DNA from: Dichetophora obliterata
Lineage: Eukaryota; Arthropoda; Insecta; Diptera; Sciomyzidae
Length of the DNA: 64,000 nucleotides
Direction of reading: 5' to 3'
NCBI GenBank assembly: GCA_963920525.1
Contig: OY986435.1
Coordinates: 269,240,074-269,304,073, forward strand
Shown here: positions 10,177 through 19,169 of the stretch, in pieces
How the letters are laid out: the number at the start of each line of letters is the position of its first letter
Numbering within the stretch: position 1 is the stretch's first letter
Translations under genes and position numbers: made by a program
The notes under the pieces: generated by a model
What the model was told of the DNA's origin: nothing
Database searches by the model: none
Seen by the model: the letters and a program-made list of their open reading frames with translations, nothing else

Positions 10177-12623
10177 GGTTAGGTAGGTTAGGTAACGGTG
10201 GCTGAGCCGATAGACGACTCGTAAACTTAGGCCAGTGCAGGCCCGTTGTGATACCACATGATCTCTTTAAAAACCTAATAGAGATTTCCCTCCTCAAACT
10301 AGTTCGAGCGGATAATGAAATTGAGTATATGCTTGATTTCCAGGCATGAGACTTCGGCAAGTCCGTTTAAAAAGGGAAGGCCCAGAGTTGCCATTCTCCT
10401 TTTAGCTAGAGCCGGACATTCGCAGAGGAGGTGCTGAACGTTTTCTACCTCCTCCTCACATCTGCAGCTTCTGCAGAAATCGTTTGATGCAACTCCCAAC
10501 CGAAGGGCATGCACTCCGATCAGGCAGTGACCCGTTAGGATTCGTACTATTTTTGACAGGTTTACCCTGCTTAACTCAAGCAGTGAGTTGGTGCGTTTTA
10601 AATCGTAGTTAGGCCATGTTACCTTAGTTATCCTACATGTATCAAGGCGTTCCCAGCGTTCTTGTGCAAGACCTAGGGATCTGTTCTTGCACTGGAGTTT
10701 ATAGGAGGAAATTGGTATACCAATAAAGTCCTCATTTAAGAGGGTGTTAGAGGTCGTACCCTTCCTTGCCAATTCGTCGGCCAAATTGTTGCCCTCGTTA
10801 TCCCTGTGTCCGAGTACCCATATGAGGTGAATCCTGAGTAGCCTTGCCATCTCGTTAAGAGATTTGCGGCACTCAGTGAGAGTTTTAGAGTTGTCAATAT
10901 TTGAGTTCAGTGCTTTCAGTGCAGCTTGGCTATCTGAAAAGATGGAAATACTTTTTCCTTCAAGGTCTTTTTGACCTAGAATCCTAGTGGTTTCGTGAAA
11001 AGCCATCATTTCCGCTTGGTAGACACTACAATAGTTAGGAAGTCTAAAGGACGCTTCGATTTCGAGATCCTGGGAGTAGATACCTCCCCCTACTTGTTCT
11101 CGAAGTTTGGATCCATCTGTAAAGATTTTTATGGCGGAGGTTTTAAGGGGGCTTTTGTTTGCCCAGTCTAGCCGTGAAGGGATGAAAACTGCATAGTTCT
11201 TTTCAAGATTTAAGCACGGCACACAGTAGTCTGTTTTGTCGGGTGCAGACGAGTGCAGAATAATTGTGTGGCCGCAGTTGTTACCTATCCAATTACCAGA
11301 TTCTATAAGTCTCAGGGCTGCTGTGTTGGCACATTCCCTGGCAAAGATATCGAGAGGAGGAAGGTGAAGCATGACATTGAGGGCGCTAGTTGGTGTTGAG
11401 GACAGTGCCCCCGTAATACAAAGACCTGCGCTTCTTTGCACCTTTGCAAACTTCTGAAGTGAGGTTGTCTTATCAAGGGCCCTCCACCATACCAGTGAGC
11501 CATACATTAGTATGGGGCGGACAATTGCTTTATAAATCCAGCGTTCTATTTTGGGGGAAAAACCCCACTTTTTACCTACAGCTTTTTTACAGGCAAATAG
11601 TGCTATGTTTGCCTTTTTAACACGTTCCGTAATGTTAACATTCCAGATAAGCTTCTTATCCAGGATAACTCCTAGGTATTTCGTGCTATCGCTAAAGAGC
11701 AACCTCGTGCCGTTCAGACGCGGAGGTTCTAAGTTGGGGGTTTTATATTTCCTAGTGAAAAGAATGAGATCTGTTTTCTCGGGGTTTACACTTAAACCAC
11801 ACGTGGATGCCCATCTCGAGAGAATTAAGAGTGCTCTCTCCATGAGTTGACAGAGAGTCTGGTGAAACTTTCCGTTAAAAATTATTGCAATATCGTCTGC
11901 ATAAGCAACAACCCTGTAGCCTTCCCCCTCCATGATGCGCAACAGCTGGTCAACCGTCACAGACCACAGAAGTGGAGACAAAACTCCTCCCTGCGGAGTG
12001 CCTCTGCTTACAAACCTACGAGTGGAGGATCCTCCCAGTTCTGAGTTCACCACCCTGCCCAAGATCATCTGGTGTATGAAACTCACGAGAAAATCCTCCA
12101 CCCCCAGTTCCGACAAGGCCGAGGTGACTGCACATGGAAGGACGTTATTGAATGCCCCTGCTATATCTAGAAAAGCAGCAAGTGCGTATTCTTTGTTCTC
12201 AAGTGATTTTTCGATGGTAGACACAAGAGAGTGCAGAGCTGTCTCTGTAGATTTGCCTTTAATGTAGGCATGTTGGGATTTTAGAAGCCTATCAAGTTTC
12301 GGCTTGAGAAGAAGCCCAATAAGTCTCTCTAGAATTTTAACCAGAAAGGAAGAGAGGCTTATAGGTCTGAAGTCATTCGATTTAGTGTGAGAGGACTTAC
12401 CCGCTTTCGGTATAAAGATAACTTTTGTCTCTCTCCAAGCTGTTGGAATATAGTTAAGGCGTAGGCAACCATAGTAGATTGTCTGAAGCCAGGGTACTAT
12501 TGCATTAAAGCTATAGTGGAGTTGAGCTGGTATAATGCCATCGGGACCTGGAGATTTATAAGGTTGGAATGAATAGATCGCCCATTTTAACTTCTCCTTA
12601 CTATAAGGAGATATTATCTTATA
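10177..12623 (-). mobile_element. 5'-truncated non-LTR retrotransposon (LOA/R1-like) with RNase H
   Basis: The insertion is bounded by the 12-bp duplication TAATACTATATA (10165-10176 and 12624-12635). The 3' end on the minus strand finishes with CCTAACCTACCTAACC rather than poly(A). The 5' end begins inside the reverse transcriptase domain, the usual result of incomplete target-primed reverse transcription. The 3' UTR (10177-10298) contains GGTATCACAACGGGCC, a word I associate with LOA/R1-group fly elements; that clade call is inference. Confidence 0.85.
10299..12623 (-). CDS. Reverse transcriptase-RNase H polyprotein (ORF2), 5' truncated
   Basis: One frame stays open from the truncation point to the stop, about 775 codons, with no in-frame break. 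N-terminally PYKSPGPDGI marks RT block 1; GTPQGGVLSP and YADDIAII (codons about 11892-11903) mark the later RT blocks with the catalytic Asp pair. An RNase H domain follows with FTDGSK, QAEMMAFHE, FSDSQAAL and NNLADELARKG, giving the usual acidic residues. The C-terminal CRSCRCEEE...HLLCECPAL is the zinc-knuckle-like tail of this LINE group. The endonuclease domain and ORF1 are missing, so the copy cannot move by itself. The intact frame suggests recent insertion. Confidence 0.85.
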   Translation of the reverse strand, partial: YKIISPYSKEKLKWAIYSFQPYKSPGPDGIIPAQLHYSFNAIVPWLQTIYYGCLRLNYIPTAWRETKVIFIPKAGKSSHTKSNDFRPISLSSFLVKILERLIGLLLKPKLDRLLKSQHAYIKGKSTETALHSLVSTIEKSLENKEYALAAFLDIAGAFNNVLPCAVTSALSELGVEDFLVSFIHQMILGRVVNSELGGSSTRRFVSRGTPQGGVLSPLLWSVTVDQLLRIMEGEGYRVVAYADDIAIIFNGKFHQTLCQLMERALLILSRWASTCGLSVNPEKTDLILFTRKYKTPNLEPPRLNGTRLLFSDSTKYLGVILDKKLIWNVNITERVKKANIALFACKKAVGKKWGFSPKIERWIYKAIVRPILMYGSLVWWRALDKTTSLQKFAKVQRSAGLCITGALSSTPTSALNVMLHLPPLDIFARECANTAALRLIESGNWIGNNCGHTIILHSSAPDKTDYCVPCLNLEKNYAVFIPSRLDWANKSPLKTSAIKIFTDGSKLREQVGGGIYSQDLEIEASFRLPNYCSVYQAEMMAFHETTRILGQKDLEGKSISIFSDSQAALKALNSNIDNSKTLTECRKSLNEMARLLRIHLIWVLGHRDNEGNNLADELARKGTTSNTLLNEDFIGIPISSYKLQCKNRSLGLAQERWERLDTCRITKVTWPNYDLKRTNSLLELSRVNLSKIVRILTGHCLIGVHALRLGVASNDFCRSCRCEEEVENVQHLLCECPALAKRRMATLGLPFLNGLAEVSCLEIKHILNFIIRSN

Positions 12624-12689
12624 TAATACTATATAAGAAAGGATGCAATCTTTTATTGACGAGGAGAAGTAAATAAGCCTACTAGAATA

Positions 12690-12925
12690 AAATGAGTGCC
12701 CTGCACTACGGCGCCTTCACTACGTTGGATTACGATTTCGGTAATCGCTTATCCTCGAGGTAACGTCGCACTACGCTACATCCCGCTTCGCCACCTCACG
12801 TTACGCTTGGGTAATCAGGCCTTTAGAATAGATTCTATTCTGGCGCAAGGTATATATAATAGTTCAATTGTGACTATAGGCTTGATTGCCCAAGCATAAC
12901 GTGAGGTGGTGCAGCGCAATCTAAA
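12690..12925. repeat. Inverted pair of 'GCTTGATTRCCCAAGC' repeat, related to 6430-6560
   Basis: ACGTTACGCTTGGGTAATCA near 12790-12811 and GGCTTGATTGCCCAAGCATA near 12879-12898 are inverted copies. GGCTTGATTACCCAAGCGTA occurs again at 6435-6454. Around them run GTAACG and GCGCAGCG-like words. Probably fragments of one MITE family with CpG-rich arms; complete boundaries are not clear. Confidence 0.45.
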
Positions 12926-13248
12926 ACAGATTGTTTTGTGTTTCGATATGTTTAATTTATAAAACAAAAACTTGGAAGACTAAAAAAATAACTTTAATCC
13001 GTGTAGTTTTTTTAAATTGCATATAAAATGTATTTTCTATTTTTGTGCAATAATTTATAATATTTATAATAGATATTTCTTAATAAAAAATTATAAATGT
13101 ATGTGTAGAAAGGAATTTATTCTACTTTCTGGAATTCTAGATTTTGCTGCAGCTTTGGTTTTTAATAACGATCTCGGCGTCCACTATGAAAGATCCCTTT
13201 GAATTTATTCTACTGTACTATTGTGGAAGTCGTTTGGTAGGATGAGCT

Positions 13249-13826
13249 ACTTTTATCACCTTCGTACAGCATCTTTGAGGTTTCCTTTGGAATTTCCAGA
13301 TATGGTTACCACCTTTGTATCCTTATCTAATGGCGTTTTCGTTTCTCGAAAAAATGTTGCATTTTTTCTGCCCTCTTTCTGCCACCTTTGAGAATTCCAA
13401 ATTTTTCTTCTTTTGAGGTCAACATTTTCGAAAAAATAACACGATTTAATTCCTAAGATCACTATTTTTTTCTCAAGAGGTCAGAACTTCCAGAAAGGGT
13501 AGAAAAAATTTTGCATTTTTTCGAGAAACGAAAACGCCATAAATCAACGCTTACATTATAATCAGATTGTATTGTCTGAATATTAGATCCTGCGCATCCA
13601 ATTATTATACATACACAATCAGAACGCACATCTAGTTGTTCGGTAGTCATAATTGCGTCCACCACCACCATTTCTTTGACCATGGCGATCGCGATCATCA
13701 TGCTCGTCTACCCGTTGTTCCTTACGTTTGAAACTTACACGGGGACCTCTGTCCCTTTCGCTACCACCTTCACCATAACTGCGTCCGTCACGACTTTTAT
13801 TTTAAACTTGAGCTTCTGCTACCATT
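13249..13826 (-). pseudogene. KH-domain gene relic, interrupted by a MITE
   Basis: Upstream (13650-13826, minus) the frame encodes an Arg/Gly/Asp-rich stretch including GPRVSFKRKE, DRDRHGQRNGGGGRNYDYR and RDGRSYGEGG. After an apparent frameshift it encodes CVCIIIGCAGSNIQTIQSDY, a KH-domain core (IIG-x2-G-x2-I). Removing the 209-bp MITE at 13331-13539 joins YNVSVDL to DKDTKVVTISGNS and NLKDAVRR, completing the KH fold. RNA binding is the expected role of the parent. The frameshift, the MITE and a stop nearby say it is dead. A second MITE starts at 13828. I do not recognise the parent gene. Confidence 0.55.
13331..13539. mobile_element. 209-bp hairpin MITE with TAA duplication
   Basis: The ends are inverted repeats TGGCGTTTTCGTTTCTCGAA (about 50 bp with mismatches). 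TAA flanks both sides (13328-13330 and 13540-13542), typical of PIF/Harbinger Tourist-like MITEs. It sits inside KH-coding sequence, whose frame reads through once the MITE and one TAA are removed. Confidence 0.75.
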
Positions 13827-13827
13827 A

Positions 13828-14100
13828 GGGGTATTCACGATTCAGTGCACTTGCCTGTGCAGTTGAGGACTTGTTCACTTTACAAAAACAAATTGTACAT
13901 ACGTCAAAAATCTGCACAAGTGCTTTTCTACTATTACCTTCAACTTGAGGACTTGAGCAGTTGTGCACTTGTGTGCATTGAAAAATGTTGACAGCTTTGA
14001 AATGGTGATGGTGGTGTGTTCACGAAAACCTAACTGCACAACTGCACAAGTCCTCAAGTCCTCAACTACACAGGCAAGTGCACTGAATCGTGAATAGCTC
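13828..14100 (+). mobile_element. TA-type MITE 'GGGGTATTCACGATTCAG', copy 2 of 3
   Basis: Nearly identical to 5062-5326 and in the same orientation, with an extra TCAAGTCC unit in the right arm and a degraded right tip (TAGCTC instead of TACCCC). TA flanks it at 13826-13827 and 14101-14102. The strong identity between copies 1 and 2 implies recent activity. Confidence 0.8.
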
Positions 14101-14278
14101 TATTGTTAACGGGCTCTGGGTCGCCCTCTTAGTATTGTTTTAAAACAAGCAGTTTAATCAAAACGGACATGCTAGTTTGTAAAATGCTAATGCACGACAC
14201 TTCTTCAATGCTAATTTTGCAAAAATATTTGCAATTCACACGTTAAAAGCGACAATTTTAACTTGCGTTGTTTTCTTT

Positions 14279-14490
14279 AATTTATTGACAGCAATCAGCT
14301 GTTTCATAACAGAAGTTCACGGAATTGTAATAGATTTTTGTTTTCGAAGATTGATAACAGGATACCATAAAAGATCGAAAGGCAGAATACCAATTTTAAC
14401 AGATCTTTTATGGTTGGCATCTTTTATGATTCATACCAGAAAGTTCATAACAGAATATCAGATTTGGCAGAATAGGCCCAATTGCCTTTT
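14279..14490 (+). repeat. Diverged direct duplication, copy A (empty site)
   Basis: Starts with TTTATTGACAGCAATCAGCT and runs through AAAGATCGAAAGGCAGAATA and CCAATTTTAACAGATC to GGCCCAATTGCC. The same order occurs at 14786-15216, where two 113-bp elements are inserted. Copy A therefore records the uninterrupted sequence. Noncoding. Confidence 0.7.
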
Positions 14491-14559
14491 ACGCTCTTCT
14501 TATGTTTGACAGCTACGGTACCCACCTCTCTGAGACGACTCTACCATGTTGAATATACC

Positions 14560-14606
14560 TTGTTCTGGCGTTTTCCCGTCGCGCATTTCTACGGCGGTTT
14601 CATTTT
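14560..14606 (+). repeat. Fragment shared with 4945-4992
   Basis: GGCGTTTTCCCGTCGCGCAT then TTCTACGGCGGTTTCA matches the minus strand at 4945-4992. The surrounding 14490-14785 is noncoding; the overlapping open frames on both strands (about 95-100 codons) have no recognisable domain. Confidence 0.5.
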
Positions 14607-14897
14607 TGGCGGCTACATGTATTTTCATGTATTTTGTTGCACGGCGAATCCGACAACCGACATCCGCTTTGGTTCTGTTCGTGCTATAAATAGCAAACCG
14701 TTCGATCTTCCTGACGTGCGTTTCGTGCAGCTTTTTAGATTGGACAAAGTGAATGTGGGTTTTGCATTTTATATGCATGTCCAATAATTAAATTTTATTG
14801 ATAGCAAACAGCTGTTTCATAATAGAAGTTAACGGAATTGTAATAGATTTTTGATTTCGAAGATTGATAACAGGGTGTCATAAAAGATCGAAAGGCA

Positions 14898-15010
14898 GGG
14901 TCCGTATTACAGCATCCGTGATTGAGCAAAATTACGAAGGGCACGACGAGACAAGTGCCTATCAATCTTGTACAATTTTGCTCGATCACGGATGCTGTAA
15001 TCCGACTCCT
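14898..15010. mobile_element. 113-bp hairpin MITE, copy 1 of 3
   Basis: Inverted-repeat arms contain ATTACAGCATCCGTGAT and GAGCAAAATT; the core holds GACAAGTGCCTATCAATCTT. Comparison with copy A of the host duplication shows a 113-bp insertion after GGCA or GGCAG, with no duplication longer than one base. Confidence 0.75.
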
Positions 15011-15026
15011 GAATACCAATTTTAAC

Positions 15027-15139
15027 ATGGGCCGAATTACAGCATCCGTGATCTAGCAAAATTGTACAAGATTGATAGGCACTTGTCTCGTCGAGCCCTT
15101 CGTAATTTTGCTCGATCACAAATGCTGTTATTCGGCCCC
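15027..15139. mobile_element. 113-bp hairpin MITE, copy 2 of 3
   Basis: Same family as 14898-15010 but with the core in the opposite orientation. Ends are TGGGCCGAATTACAGCAT and, in reverse complement, GGGGCCGAATAACAGCAT. It is inserted in TTTTAAC/AGATC relative to the empty site at 14394-14406, again without a visible target duplication beyond one base. Confidence 0.75.
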
Positions 15140-15283
15140 AGATCTTTTTTGGTCGACATCTTTTATTATTGATAACAGAAAATACGTGACAGAATAACAG
15201 ATTTCGCCGAATTGGTCCAAATATCTTTAATCTGTAGAGTCTAAACCATCATCAAGATACGAGTATTGCATCAAACGAGAACT

Positions 15284-15394
15284 GGGGCCGAATTACAGGA
15301 TCCGTGATCTAGGAAAATTGTACAAGATTGATAGGCACTTGTCTCATCGTGCCCTCCGTGATTTTGCTCGATCACGGATGCTGTAATTCTGCGC
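15284..15394. mobile_element. 113-bp-type hairpin MITE, copy 3 of 3
   Basis: GGGGCCGAATTACAGGATCC at the left and GATCACGGATGCTGTAATTC at the right, with the same TTGATAGGCACTTGTCTC core as copy 2. It lies outside the duplicated segments. The right tip is degraded (TGCGC). Confidence 0.7.
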
Positions 15395-16227
15395 AAGCAG
15401 CTGTCACTGGAAACGACTCTTTAATGAGATAGAAAGTCTTTTTACTTCCTTGCAGTATGCTATAACAAGGAAATAGTTTCTTGCTAAAAGCTTGAAACGA
15501 GCTCAACTGTCTTCTTTAAATTTTTTTGCAAAATTCTTCTCTGAAGATTTTTTCGAGAGCTCGTAAATTTATTTTCGAGTGACAATTCTTAGCCCTGAAG
15601 AGCCTAAAGCAGGAAAAATTTAGAAAATTTATACTTTTATTGGAATTTGCTGAATTTTTTCATGTAATAAAAAAGTTGTGGTTTTTGGTGATGGATTTTT
15701 TCATAGAAAGGCACCATCAATACGCGGAAACACAACCAGAAAAAAGAACAAGTAGGTATGTACGCCAATAAAAATGTGATTATATAATTTATAATAACTA
15801 ATTCTTCCACGATTTCTCACAAGAATCAATTTACGAACGGTGTTGCACAAGATGCGCAATAAGTGCTCTAACCAAAAAAATTGCCAACTTAACAAAAGAT
15901 TCATTTTTAAAAATTGGACTTAGACGTTAGAATTTCGTTGATGTGATAAAAAGTGGATATTTTTTTTAGTTGATTGTTAAGATTAAATAGAGAATAAAAA
16001 TTGTTTTCGGATTTTGAAATTGTTGAAGGTATGCACCAGTTGATTCTACTTTACTTGGTCTGACCTCTGTCAGGGCTTTTGCTTTTATATTTTAACCAAC
16101 AGGGTCCAAATTAAGTTTTCATACTTTCAACGACTGTTTTACATCCTCTTTTAAACCTGTTTAAACATAATAGAGTTGTTTTAATAAAATGCTGACAAAG
16201 TATTTGTATGCTTGGTTATATATATGC
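15395..16227. other. Noncoding stretch, no gene seen
   Basis: No open frame with a recognisable product and no clear repeat. It lies downstream of the small secreted-protein gene on the minus strand. Confidence 0.4.
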
Positions 16228-16233
16228 TTTATT
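16228..16233 (-). terminator. Poly(A) signal AATAAA of the small secreted-protein gene
   Basis: TTTATT on the plus strand is AATAAA on the minus strand, about 65 nt past the stop codon of the gene at 16298-16610. Confidence 0.5.
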
Positions 16234-16297
16234 AATGCAAGAAATATTTTTAAGACAAAATCTTAAAAAGTATGACGACCGTCTGTATTTAATTAAT

Positions 16298-16610
16298 TTA
16301 AACCAGGCGACCCTGAAGCACCACCTTCTTGCCAGATGTGGTTCCATACAAAGGTGTCACAGTTGAAACACCAATATTTGCCAACGTTGATGCTACAGAT
16401 CCGGGACCACCTCCATTACCACCACTTCCAGAGACAGTAGACAAAGTTGGCGGTGTCGGTGGAGCCGTTGGAATAGACGGGATGCAGTTTACTGCTGGCC
16501 CCATAACGAAAATAGCCAAGACAATAATGAGTGCGGTCCAAAGAACTGTGACAATAAAGCATTAAAGAAGGGTTAAATATATGACTTTTTAAAAAATACT
16601 TACACTTCAT
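16298..16610 (-). CDS. Small secreted protein, 84 residues, unknown function
   Basis: Two coding exons: 16604-16610 (ATGAAGT, 7 nt) and 16298-16545, separated by a 58-nt intron with GTAAGT and CACAG ends. The spliced product begins MKFLWTALIIVLAIFVMGPA, a clear signal peptide with likely cleavage near VNC. The mature part is Pro/Thr-rich (IPTAPPTPPTLST), then Gly/Ser-rich (GSGGNGGGPGS), then ends LYGTTSGKKVVLQGRLV. It has one Cys and no domain I recognise. A TATA box, initiator and poly(A) signal fit, so I think it is real. The layout resembles short secreted peptides or cuticle-type proteins of flies, but I assign no function. Confidence 0.75.
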
Positions 16611-16674
16611 TCTGCTTTTGGTTTGGTTAGTATTTCAGAATGGATCGGCTTTCAAAGGCTTGAACTGCTCTATG

Positions 16675-16713
16675 TGACTGTTGGTTGAAACGTTTGCAAG
16701 GACGGTATTTATA
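16675..16713 (-). promoter_or_regulatory. TATA box and initiator of the small secreted-protein gene
   Basis: TATAAATA on the minus strand (16706-16713) lies 34 nt upstream of the A in CAGTC (A at 16679), a good match to the arthropod TATA-initiator arrangement. This predicts transcription starting about 70 nt before the ATG at 16610. Confidence 0.6.
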
Positions 16714-16719
16714 GCAGTT

Positions 16720-17553
16720 CTAAATTGGATATAAAATTGGTTGGTTTTTTTATCACTTGACCATTTTTAAATTTTTTTTTATGTATAATACTAATTCAAT
16801 TAAAAATGATATTTAATCATCATATCTTTAACAATAGCAGTTTTTTTTTCTTATCACAGCATGTTATGCGGCTGTTTTTGGAAGTTGTTAAAATAAAATA
16901 TTCCCAATTTTTTAATTAAACTAAGTACTCCAAGAGCTAACTGATAAATTGACTAACGGATATGGATGGTATCTTGACGAAACTCATAGCTATATTAAAT
17001 AATTAGTAATGTGATATCATAGCTGATTCACTTCGAGACCATTTAATAAATTGCCCTATCTCAATCTTAATGATAATAAACACACTTTTTGATTATTTGT
17101 GACGTTTTTTCACAATCAAGTAGAGAGAAAAATTTTTGAGAAAAATTAAAAAAAAACTACAATCTTGTCTGAAAATTATTAAATTTTTCTTTTCAGTTTA
17201 ATTTTGTAGCAAAAGTAATTTGTTTTAACATAACGTCAAAATTTTACTACAATTTGGGTTGAAAATTGTTGTATGTGTTATTTAAATAAAGGTCGTTCGT
17301 TCAAACTTAAGGAACATTTTATTTTTTTCATAAAATATTGTCGTATCATATATAAAGTGTAAAATTTTTTTAATAAACCAAAAACCAATTGCAAAAATAT
17401 ATCTCTAGACATACACATCGAAATCAACAACAATTTTTTGTTTCGTTGAGCATAGAAAATATATTATCAGAATTATTCCGTTTTTCTAAGTTATCAAAAC
17501 AAATTTCGTTTTGTTGAAAAACGAATTTATCATAAAATAAAAATTTCGTTTCA
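16720..17553. other. Noncoding stretch upstream of the secreted-protein gene
   Basis: AT-rich, with no gene recognised. It may carry regulatory DNA for the minus-strand gene at 16298-16610. It ends at the insertion site of the Jockey element. Confidence 0.35.
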
Positions 17554-17566
17554 AGTTTATTAAAAT

Positions 17567-17924
17567 CGGAAGATTTCACATTTACTCTTATTTGTCCATT
17601 TTTAAATGATTTATAATGGAATTCTTCAGATTTAACTACTTTATTTAGATCACTTATCATGACACGAATATCGGAAACATTTGGAATAATTATTGGTGGA
17701 GGCTTGTATTCAATTTTATCATCACCATCATTGATAGTTTCATCCTGTGTTTCTAACGCAGAATATTTGTTATTGTTTTTATTAATACTTGCATTCTCAA
17801 TCAGACGTTTGCGTTCAACTTGTTTGGGAGATCCCAGTCGTCGTTTACCAAGTGTTGTTGAGCTTGCGGTTTGCCAACAACCTGTTTCGCTGTTGTTGCT
17901 ATTATCATCTTCGTCAGCTTCCAT
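17567..17924 (-). pseudogene. Jockey ORF1 (gag-like) N-terminal fragment, inverted
   Basis: Starts with MEADEDDNSNN and has the Ser/Asn-rich N-terminus and the conserved PPPIIIPNVSDIRVMISDL region followed by FKNGQIRVNVKSS, as in Jockey-clade ORF1 proteins, whose role is RNA binding and particle formation. It is cut off at the target-site duplication; codons beyond 17567 belong to host DNA. The sequence upstream (17925 to about 18010, minus) is probably the element's 5' UTR. Non-functional fragment. Confidence 0.75.
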
Positions 17925-18025
17925 GCTGCTTAAAGGCAGTGGTTGTTGTTGAAGATGCTCCGAATATAACTGTGTTAGTCTATGAAACGAATGCAAATGA
18001 AGACTGTCGGCGCAGAAAAACGGAC

Positions 18026-19006
18026 AGCCTTGAAACAAAAAAATATTGCTCAGCCGTATTTCTTGACGTTAAACAAGCATTTGATCGCGTATGGCACCAC
18101 GGATTGTTATACAAAATTAAAAAAATACTTCCTGCGCCGTACTTTGGCTTTTGTAGATCTTATCTTACCGGCAGACATTTTTATGTTAAGGTTCGTAATG
18201 AAACTTCGGAAATCCAGGAAATTCAAGCTGGTATTCCTCAAGGTAGCGTGCTTGGACCTGTACTATACACAATTTTTACATCGGATATGCCCACAGATGA
18301 CAATGTTACGATAGCCACTTACGCAGATGACACAGCAATTATTGGTGTTAACGAATGTCCCTACACCGCATCATCTTTCGTTCAGTATGAACTTGATAAG
18401 CTTACCATTTGGCTTGAAAAGTGGAAAATTGTTGTCAATTCCGATAAATCAACACATGTAACTTTCGCTTTAAGAAGAGGTGACTGCCCACCTGTTAGCA
18501 TCAGCGGTGAAAGCATTCCAAAAAGTGACTCAGTAAAGTATCTTGGGCTTACTTTAGACAAACGAATGACTTGGAAACCACACATCAAGGCCAAACGCAC
18601 ACAGTTGAACATGAAAAATCGAAAACTCTATTGGCTTCTAGGTCGACACTCGCAGCTTTCTCTTAATAACAAGGTGCGAATTTATAATGCCATTTTAAAG
18701 CCGGTTTGGACCTACGGAATACAATTATGGGGAACTGCCAGCAACTCAAATGTAGAAATTCTAGAGAGATACCAATCAAAAACTCTTAGGCTCTTAACAA
18801 ACGCAGCGTGGTTTATATCCAACAAAACTATTAATAGAGACCTTAACGTCGTACCTGTAAAAGAAGAAATCAGCAGATTTAGCACCAAATATTTGCAAAG
18901 GCTCAGCGACCATTCAAATGTTCTGGCGATATCCTTATTGGATGACAGCGAAGAAACGAGAAGACTGAAGCGGAAGCATGTTTTAGATTTACCTTTTCTA
19001 AACTAA
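18026..19006 (+). pseudogene. Jockey ORF2 reverse transcriptase, C-terminal part
   Basis: Begins within the RT domain at KKYCSAVFLDVKQAFDRVWH. It continues through GIPQGSVLGP and TYADDTAI (codons 18320-18331 hold the YADD), the VKYLGLTLDK block, the YGIQLWGTA block and a C-terminal ELLDLPFLN-like end. It has no in-frame stop. The endonuclease and the first RT blocks are absent because of the 5' rearrangement, so it cannot be active. The open frame upstream of 18020 crosses the inversion junction and is accidental. Confidence 0.85.
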
Positions 19007-19137
19007 ATCTTTACAACTAGTGCATAATACCTTGTCGTGTATTTCAATGGAAATGTACGACTTTATGTCAATTTAGCATAATCATCTTGTTTGCTTATTG
19101 TTTGTTATAATAAACAGATTGCAAATATAAATACACT

Positions 19138-19169
<32 letters not shown>

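Larger units (their letters stand above)
14786..15216 (+). repeat. Diverged direct duplication, copy B (occupied by two MITEs)
   Basis: Matches copy A (14279-14490) from the TTTATTGATAGCAAACAGCT start to the CCGAATTGG end, but is split at two points by MITEs (14898-15010 and 15027-15139). Between them lies only the 16-bp GAATACCAATTTTAAC of the original sequence. Confidence 0.7.
17567..19164 (+). mobile_element. Jockey-type LINE with inverted 5' segment (twin priming)
   Basis: The 13-bp duplication AGTTTATTAAAAT flanks the insertion (17554-17566 and 19165-19177). The right part (about 18020-19164) is the 3' end of a Jockey element in plus orientation: RT-coding ORF2, a short 3' UTR and a long poly(A). 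The left part (17567 to about 18015) is its 5' UTR and ORF1 start in minus orientation. ORF1-like similarity stops at the left duplication. This geometry, with an inverted upstream segment, an internal deletion and a normal 3' end, is what twin priming during target-primed reverse transcription produces. Confidence 0.88.

Noticed and set aside
14482..14787. Overlapping frames of about 100 codons on both strands
   Set aside because: They contain part of a dispersed repeat shared with 4945-4992; neither strand shows a domain, start context or splice signals.
17789..18025. N-terminal extension of the ORF2 frame
   Set aside because: This is the antisense of ORF1 and the 5' UTR read through the inversion; it has no RT similarity.
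17425..18038. A 204-codon minus-strand frame as one gene
   Set aside because: It is a chimera: Jockey 5' sequence and ORF1 start up to the duplication at 17566, then host DNA; the part right of about 18015 crosses the inversion junction.
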